A DNA stretch of 64,000 nt, taken from the NCBI GenBank assembly GCA_009760855.2, contig WPIO01000006.1:3150501-3214500 (forward strand). Reading direction: 5' to 3'. This document shows positions 60,801-64,000 of the stretch, one piece after another; the stretch's first letter is position 1, and each line of letters opens with the position of its first letter. The translations under genes were made by a program, and so were the position numbers. The stretch is from Cristatella mucedo. Its lineage: Eukaryota; Bryozoa; Phylactolaemata; Cristatellidae. The notes below the pieces were generated by a model. The model was given only the letters and a program-made list of their open reading frames with translations, was not told where the DNA came from and did no database searches.

Positions 60801-61678
60801 TTTTAAGTAAGTCAATGAAGGTTACTTGAAGATCTTCTTTAAGCTCAAGAGTAGCAGATTTTTGGGAAGTGCACAACTCTGCAGCTAGGCTTTTCTGTCT
60901 TGAGCGTCGCAGTTGCCATATCACACCACTTCTTGCCAACCTGTACTATCTCCCAGTCAAGCAATGCATCGTCTACAAGGTTCTATCACTCAATTTTAAG
61001 TCCCTTCATTCTTCGGCTCCAGCCTACCTACCAGATCTACTCTCCCACCAGGATAAGCATCGTGCCACCTGCTTTTCGGAATCTAATCGTGTACCTATAC
61101 CTCGTACAAACCCTATATTCTTTCAAGACCGTGCCTTTAGTTTTGTAAGCTCCCAAAGCCTGGAACTCACTTCCGATTTGCGTCACGTTATCCCCTGATT
61201 GGACCATATTTACAGAGAAACTAAAAACTTACCTATTTATCATAGCATTTAGTGGCGCAATGTCATTTGTCCTTTACATGCTTATGCACGCTGACAATGT
61301 GCATGCTATCACTAACCACATTTACATGCTGACCCTGTGCATGTTACCCCTAACCATGTTATACTTGATTTCATTGAGCATGCTGCCACGAACCATTCGA
61401 TCGTGCTTCCTTTATAGCAAATGTAAAGTGCCTAGATAGAGATCAAGTTCTCAGAGGGAGCTATATAAAACCCATTATTATTATTATTACAAAAATCTCC
61501 GACTAAAATCAATATACCAAATTCTAGAGCACACTCTGAGACGTCTAATAATTTCATTCAGTAACACGCCACCAGGTACCTGGTTGGCTTTTACGTAAAG
61601 GTTATAGCTTGACTGGTCGCTTATCCACATACGCTGTTGCGGAAGAATATCGTCGTATATTTTGTCGTATTCCAGAAC
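40931..61678 (-). CDS. Xaa-Pro aminopeptidase (M24B), 11 exons found, N-terminus missing
   Basis: A metallo-aminopeptidase that removes an N-terminal residue preceding proline. The eleven exons total 1158 nt and join in matching phases at all ten junctions into 385 residues plus TAA. In this partial numbering, D144 (LLDSGGQY), D155 (DGSTDITRT), H219 (HGTGHGIG), E254 (EPGYYEDG) and E268 (FGIRLE) match the five metal ligands of human XPNPEP1 (D415, D426, H489, E523, E537). H124 (GAVIHY), H215 and H228 (SIHEGP) match its catalytic histidines (H395, H485, H498). The end has a ~20-residue hydrophobic segment (about 357-376) after a Ser-rich stretch, then a short polar end, unlike soluble XPNPEP1 and closer in plan to GPI-anchored XPNPEP2. 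The N-terminal domains expected upstream were not found before 64000. Introns carry LINEs, SINEs and a Gypsy fossil. No in-frame damage was seen, so the gene looks functional. Confidence 0.93.
41411..41506 (-). CDS. Xaa-Pro aminopeptidase exon j
   Basis: 32 codons, phase 0 to 0. Acceptor ATTATGTAG, donor CAG/GTAAGT. Reads [20 protein letters not shown], the conserved L-x-FEP-x-x-L-x-P stretch that closes the catalytic domain. Confidence 0.94.
42950..43026 (-). CDS. Xaa-Pro aminopeptidase exon i (both glutamate ligands)
   Basis: 2 nt plus 25 codons, phase 1 to 0. Acceptor TGTTCTTAG, donor ATG/GTAAGG. Reads [18 protein letters not shown], where the first E is split across the junction and the E of RLE is the second glutamate ligand. 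Confidence 0.95.
43706..43777 (-). CDS. Xaa-Pro aminopeptidase exon h
   Basis: 2 nt, 23 codons and 1 nt, phase 1 to 1. Acceptor TTTTTTATTTCAG, donor GACG/GTAAAT. Reads [19 protein letters not shown] then FFSD, joining HEGP before it and EPGYYEDG after it. Confidence 0.93.
44785..45740 (-). mobile_element. Old degenerate LINE A-like copy in aminopeptidase intron
   Basis: Minus-strand fragments [16 protein letters not shown] and the nucleotide block ACCTAAAGGTGAGTGACCAA match the family C-terminal and LTFRS regions. The remainder is weakly similar and frameshifted. Confidence 0.5.
45788..45920 (+). repeat. (GA)n microsatellite with purine-rich flank
   Basis: About 65 bp of GA followed by GA-rich AAGAGAG sequence; lies just before a LINE (TTA)n tail. 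Confidence 0.95.
45937..46323 (-). mobile_element. LINE family A copy, 5'-truncated
   Basis: (TTA)n tail at 45937-45951, the terminal hairpin, 3' UTR and the last ~60 codons of ORF2. Nearly the same sequence as window positions 1-300, implying recent activity of this subfamily. It begins right beside a GA microsatellite. Confidence 0.88.
46725..47005 (+). mobile_element. LINE family A copy broken by a second LINE
   Basis: Plus-strand [19 protein letters not shown] then [10 protein letters not shown] and later TTTAGAAAAAGTTAAAAACG, the end of ORF2. It stops at GGGTCC with no 3' UTR, where the opposite-strand copy begins. Confidence 0.75.
47006..47420 (-). mobile_element. LINE family A copy, 5'-truncated
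   Basis: (TTA)n tail, hairpin, 3' UTR and the end of ORF2 ([20 protein letters not shown]) on the minus strand, abutting the plus-strand copy on its left. Confidence 0.87.
47628..47775 (-). mobile_element. tRNA-derived SINE, near aminopeptidase exon g
   Basis: GCTATCGCTACTGCTTGCAG, GGATTGCCCACTGCAGGATT and GATTCGAACCC show middle block and B box in minus orientation. It lies about 55 bases past the exon g donor, inside the intron. Confidence 0.78.
47830..47934 (-). CDS. Xaa-Pro aminopeptidase exon g (metal-binding histidine)
   Basis: 2 nt, 34 codons and 1 nt, phase 1 to 1. Acceptor TCTGGTTGTAG, donor GAGG/GTAAGT. Reads [12 protein letters not shown], then [14 protein letters not shown] and LSIHEG, the signature of the M24 family with the metal-binding and two catalytic histidines. 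Confidence 0.96.
47935..49873. other. Aminopeptidase intron, no repeat recognised
   Basis: Intron between exons f and g, about 1.9 kb, AT-richer in its first half. Nothing recognised besides a run of nine G near 49147. Confidence 0.5.
49874..49946 (-). CDS. Xaa-Pro aminopeptidase exon f
   Basis: 24 codons plus 1 nt, phase 0 to 1. Acceptor TTTTCTTGTAG, donor CTAG/GTGAGT. Reads [14 protein letters not shown] and on to ANVTL, equivalent to the ECFTRVLKGHI-A helix in relatives. Confidence 0.92.
50435..50495 (-). CDS. Xaa-Pro aminopeptidase exon e (second metal ligand)
   Basis: 1 nt plus 20 codons, phase 2 to 0. Acceptor CTATCTTTAG, donor AAG/GTAAGG. Reads [20 protein letters not shown], the metal-binding aspartate motif of the family. 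Confidence 0.95.
50496..52698. other. Aminopeptidase intron, no repeat recognised
   Basis: Part of the intron between exons d and e. Only short unassigned readings. Confidence 0.5.
52699..53160 (-). mobile_element. LINE family B 3' end inside an aminopeptidase intron
   Basis: About 460 bases closely matching 11968-12420, including GTAATGTAATGTATC at the terminus, TTGTATAGCGCACTCACAGC and the [12 protein letters not shown]-equivalent region. Truncated about 170 bases from the splice donor of exon d. Confidence 0.85.
53334..53483 (-). CDS. Xaa-Pro aminopeptidase exon d (first metal ligand)
   Basis: 1 nt, 49 codons and 2 nt. Acceptor CTTTACAG, donor CTT/GTAAGA. Contains [20 protein letters not shown] with the catalytic histidine, and [10 protein letters not shown] with the first metal-binding aspartate. 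A SINE ends about 60 bases upstream of the acceptor on the intron side. Confidence 0.95.
53543..53705 (-). mobile_element. tRNA-derived SINE, near aminopeptidase exon d
   Basis: AACAGCCTCTTTGCATAGC tail, GTGGCAATAAAGGATCGCTC middle block and B box GGTTCGAACCC. It is 60 bases upstream of the exon d acceptor, so its tail lies near the branch-point region. Confidence 0.8.
54670..55720 (-). mobile_element. LINE family A, longer but decayed copy
   Basis: About 1 kb on the minus strand from an (TTA)n-like tail through the 3' UTR and post-RT region ([18 protein letters not shown]) to the stretch after the RT catalytic box ([25 protein letters not shown]). It lies in the aminopeptidase intron between exons c and d. 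Confidence 0.82.
56548..56660 (-). CDS. Xaa-Pro aminopeptidase exon c
   Basis: 37 codons plus 2 nt, phase 0 to 2. Acceptor GTATTTAG, donor AT/GTAAGT. Reads [18 protein letters not shown], the family IRDAVAL-x-x-F-x-WLE helix, followed by VSAVLETYR. Confidence 0.92.
56980..57050 (+). mobile_element. SINE tRNA-like head fragment
   Basis: GATTTAAGGTGCTTGCTCTT and ATCGTGGGTTCGATT are A- and B-box regions in plus orientation. The body is lost before the LINE at 57114. Confidence 0.6.
57114..57937 (-). mobile_element. LINE family A, best preserved copy
   Basis: A 161-codon open stretch (57352-57837) on the minus strand: [76 protein letters not shown], then FRTAFSGSL and stop. Full 3' UTR, terminal hairpin and (TTA)n tail follow. 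5'-truncated. It sits in the intron between aminopeptidase exons b and c. Confidence 0.92.
58543..58735 (-). mobile_element. LINE family A subfamily 3' UTR
   Basis: AATAATAATAAAACATTTGT tail, hairpin variant CATTAGAGAACTGAATCTCT and a 3' UTR with CAAGCAGCAGGC and GCAGGTACATGCAC shared with the copy at 63468-64000, defining a distinct subfamily. Directly abuts the Gypsy fossil. Confidence 0.75.
58735..59430 (-). mobile_element. Ty3/Gypsy-type pol fossil (RT and RNase H)
   Basis: On the minus strand the readings [12 protein letters not shown], then [10 protein letters not shown] and [12 protein letters not shown], then YFLRIVY and KFIQGF follow the order of a Gypsy RT (YLDD-x, FLG, YY-x-KFI), and a later [19 protein letters not shown] stretch corresponds to the AE-x-NYS-x-x-E-x-E-x-LAVV region of RNase H. 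Several stops and frame changes; no LTR was recognised. It is an old broken copy within an aminopeptidase intron. Confidence 0.65.
59546..59632 (-). CDS. Xaa-Pro aminopeptidase exon b
   Basis: 29 codons, phase 0 to 0. Acceptor TTTTTGTAG, donor CAC/GTGAGT. Reads [18 protein letters not shown] and then EIDGMRKCH, the conserved start of the M24 pita-bread domain (SPI-x-x-x-KA-x-KN-x-x-E-x-x-GM). Confidence 0.93.
60865..61491 (+). mobile_element. LINE family A copy in aminopeptidase intron
   Basis: Plus-strand [39 protein letters not shown], then [19 protein letters not shown] and 3' UTR, ending in the hairpin and an ATTATTATTATTAC tail. Antisense to the aminopeptidase gene. Confidence 0.88.
61580..61678 (-). 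CDS. Xaa-Pro aminopeptidase exon a
   Basis: 33 codons, phase 0 to 0. Acceptor CGTTACAG, donor CAG/GTACCT. Reads [15 protein letters not shown] then [18 protein letters not shown], equivalent to the family stretch Y-x-x-I-L ... VWVSDKASYA just before the catalytic half. The exon immediately upstream is uncertain. Confidence 0.85.
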
Positions 61679-62712
61679 CTGTAACGAGCGAGTAAAATGG
61701 CTGAGACATCAAGAGTTCACCAACATTACCAACCAGACATTACCAACCCGATGTTTCAAAGCCGATGAAGATTCATTATTATCGTCCAATACATTTTCAG
61801 AGGCATAAACAGAAAACCTACACGTATGAAGTATCATCAGAGAACAATGATGATTCAGTGGAATGCTTTCACGGGGCTCTTACTCAGGAAAAGTTACGAA
61901 GCCAATATAGGATGTAATCACTTGTATCGCAAGAACGGCACGTGACGCCGATTTGCTAATGTGTATTGACCTGATTTAAGTTAGCTGCCTCTCCACCCAC
62001 GCGCCTCCAGGCTCAAGACGAGGCTCACAACCAAAGCAGATCTTATTCTTCATCTTGATTTTAGGGTTTAATATTCCACGCGAAGTGATGAAAAATCATG
62101 GCAAGAAGGTAAAAAATTTGCTCAAAGTCATTCAAAATTAAATAAATTGCAATCTGCTATATATTGCTCAAATTATACTAAGCATTGCGTAAAATACATT
62201 CGGCTATTTGACTCATAAATCTTATAGAAGAACTTCTTTAGAGAGTGTTATTGATAATCTTTTAAGTTTATTAAAGATAATTTGCCTTATTCACAGATAT
62301 GGTTACAATTTGTCTGCCCAGTTATTGATGAATTATTTGGAGAACCATTCAGGTGGCTTATGCCTACGTTCTGTGCAGGGACAATTGAGATCCATATTAT
62401 GCAACACAGAAATTGGCAGACACAAATTATACCACCAATCGTTTCCGAATGACGACCTTCGGGTGCAAAACCCATAAAGTAGCCAGTAATCCATCAGTCT
62501 TCCAAAATTAATAAGTTAATTTATTTTAAAGTTATAATAATAATACATTTATGCAGTGCCCTCAAGGTTGTAGGACATTCCCCCCCCCCCCGACGTCCCC
62601 CCCCCGAATTTCCCCCCTGGTAGACCCTAGGACATTCCCCCCCAAATTCCCCCCCCGTAGGACATTCCCCCTGTAGGACATTTCTCCCATGTTGATGAAT
62701 GTATAAATAAGA

Positions 62713-62713
<1 letters not shown>

Positions 62714-62784
<71 letters not shown>
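62714..62784 (+). repeat. (TA)n microsatellite inside the candidate transposon
   Basis: About 70 bp of pure TA directly after the left inverted-repeat block. Confidence 0.96.
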
Positions 62785-62787
<3 letters not shown>

Positions 62788-63117
62788 CAAATGAAGTTCA
62801 CATTCTATTAAAATAAAATCAACTCAGTATGATTAGAAGAATGGATGGATTGGAAGAATGGTTTCAAATGGAGCGAGCGGCGGCGAGCTATACAGTTCAG
62901 TCCCGCGGTATTTCGGTCCCGCACGACGTCGCCAGGTTTTTGTTCGTACCCGTCAAAGCTGGGCGCGCTACCGCGTGCCGTGCGCTCCTGCAAATGAGCG
63001 CTAAGCCTCAGAGGTCTACTGCGTATAACTCGAGCTCAAGAGATCTATTTACGCTATAATACGCACTAATTAAAGAGCAGATGAGAGCAAGGGTGGATTT
63101 AGGCAGCGAAGGTGCAG

Positions 63118-63352
63118 CCCGCCCTAAAACCCAAAAATCTAAACCCTAAACACTAAACTCTGAAACCCTGAATTCCTAACCACAAAACCCTACATTCTAA
63201 ATCCTAGAACCTAAACCATAAACGCTAAACCCTAAAAACGCTAAACCCTAAACGCTAAACGCTAAACCCTAAAAACCCTAAGTTCTAAACCCTAAACCCT
63301 AAAACGCTAAACCCTAAAAACCCTAAAACCCGAAACACTAAACCCTAAACCA
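63118..63352 (+). repeat. Interstitial CCCTAAA/CGCTAAA array (plant-telomere-like)
   Basis: Roughly 230 bases of degenerate 7-8 bp units: AACCCTAAA, ACGCTAAA and ACCCTAAAA variants, clearest from 63225 to 63350. The unit is of TTTAGGG type and differs from the TTAGGG repeat usual in animals. It lies wholly inside the candidate transposon. Confidence 0.85.
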
Positions 63353-64000
63353 TATACCCGGAGCGGGAATATCCTACCCCAGGGGGAAATGTCCGGGAGA
63401 GAATGTTCGGGGGGGGGAATGTCGGGGGGGGGGGAAGGAAACGTCCGGAGGGAAATGTGCGTACCCCGCCCTCAGAGAACTGAATCTTTTTCTAGGGACT
63501 TTACAGATGCTGTATAGAAAGCATTACCAAATAATTGATGGTAGCATCCCCAAGCAGCAGGCATAGTGTAAGCAGGTACATGCACGTGAAGAAAAAATCA
63601 CAAAGACCCACCAAACGCTGCAATAAACAGGTGCGTTTTAAGCTTTTTTTGAATGTCGTCATGTCAGGGGACGTTGTGACGTGCGACGGTCGTGAGTTCC
63701 AGCCTTTGGGAGCATAGGAGCTTAAGGCACGGTCTCCTGCAGTACATAGTTTCTAACGAAGGATGGCTATACGATTCTTCCCCTGGTAGGGGAGTAGTTT
63801 TGATAGGTAGGCTGGAGCCAGAGCGTGGAGAGACCTTAGAGTAAGTGACAGAACCTTAAAGTCGAGCGCCGCTTGATTAGGAGCCAGTGCAGGTAGGCGA
63901 GAAGTGATGTGATGTGGCAACTGTGATGCTGACGACAGACAAGCCTAGCTGCAGAGTTTTCTACCATCTGTAAGCGCCTGATTGCACAGGCCGTTAGACC

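Larger units (their letters stand above)
62565..63467. mobile_element. Candidate non-autonomous DNA transposon with C/G-rich inverted repeat ends
   Basis: About 903 bases flanked by GCCCTCA on both sides (62558-62564 and 63468-63474), a likely target duplication because an uninterrupted LINE has this sequence once. The left end carries several direct units of GTAGGACATTCCCCC; the right end carries their reverse complement (GGGGGAAATGTCC, GGGGGGAATGTC), so the ends form imperfect tandemly repeated inverted repeats. The interior holds a (TA)n repeat, about 300 bases of non-repetitive sequence, and a CCCTAAA-like array. No transposase coding is seen. Confidence 0.6.
62533..64000 (-). mobile_element. 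LINE family A subfamily copy, split by a later insertion and cut by window end
   Basis: The LINE tail AATAATAATACATTTATGCA and GTGCCCTCA occur at 62536-62564, and its continuation GCCCTCAGAGAACTGAATCT starts at 63468 and runs to the window end through the 3' UTR into post-RT coding sequence (CTTAGAGTAAGTGACAGAAC). The intervening 62565-63467 is a separate element. Confidence 0.82.

Noticed and set aside
63118-63352. A chromosome end (true telomere).
   Set aside because: The repeats are degenerate, short, internal, and followed by the continuation of the interrupted LINE.

Overview
The window is animal nuclear DNA, most likely from an invertebrate; I cannot name the species. Evidence: two spliced genes with canonical GT-AG introns, many 5'-truncated non-LTR retrotransposons, a tRNA-derived SINE family, a Ty3/Gypsy fossil and very long simple repeats. 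No bacterial-style operon, rRNA or genuine tRNA gene is visible.

Two protein-coding genes can be supported, both on the minus strand. (1) A class A (rhodopsin-family) GPCR has exon 1 at 27136-27622 and exon 2 at 17021-17675, separated by a ~9.5 kb intron. The intron splits the arginine codon of the DRY-type motif (here Y-R-Y) in phase 2. Exon 1 carries an apparent one-base frameshift between TM1 and TM2. (2) An Xaa-Pro aminopeptidase (M24B) is spread over at least 11 short exons between 61678 and 40931. Every exon is too short to stand out as an open reading frame, but the exons join in phase into 385 codons plus a stop. The joined product holds all five metal ligands and the three catalytic histidines, and ends in a hydrophobic tail suggesting a membrane or GPI-anchored (XPNPEP2-like) form. 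Its N-terminal exons were not found and probably lie beyond the right edge.

Layout: 1-17 kb is repeats and anonymous DNA, with LINE and SINE copies, a 1.45 kb purine-only-like tract at 6.4-7.9 kb and a longer RT fossil at 12.0-13.6 kb. 17.0-27.6 kb is the GPCR gene, whose intron holds SINEs, an RT fossil and an 88-bp G run. 25.5-28.9 kb is GC- and CpG-rich around GPCR exon 1. 28.9-40.9 kb is intergenic, with LINE fossils and a 700-bp CTCTCACT-type array. 40.9-61.7 kb is the aminopeptidase gene with repeat-filled introns. 62.5-64 kb is a LINE 3' end split by a ~900-bp element that has inverted repeat ends, a likely 7-bp target duplication and an internal plant-telomere-like CCCTAAA array.

The two genes show no evident functional link; most of the remaining structure reflects transposon activity and nested insertion.
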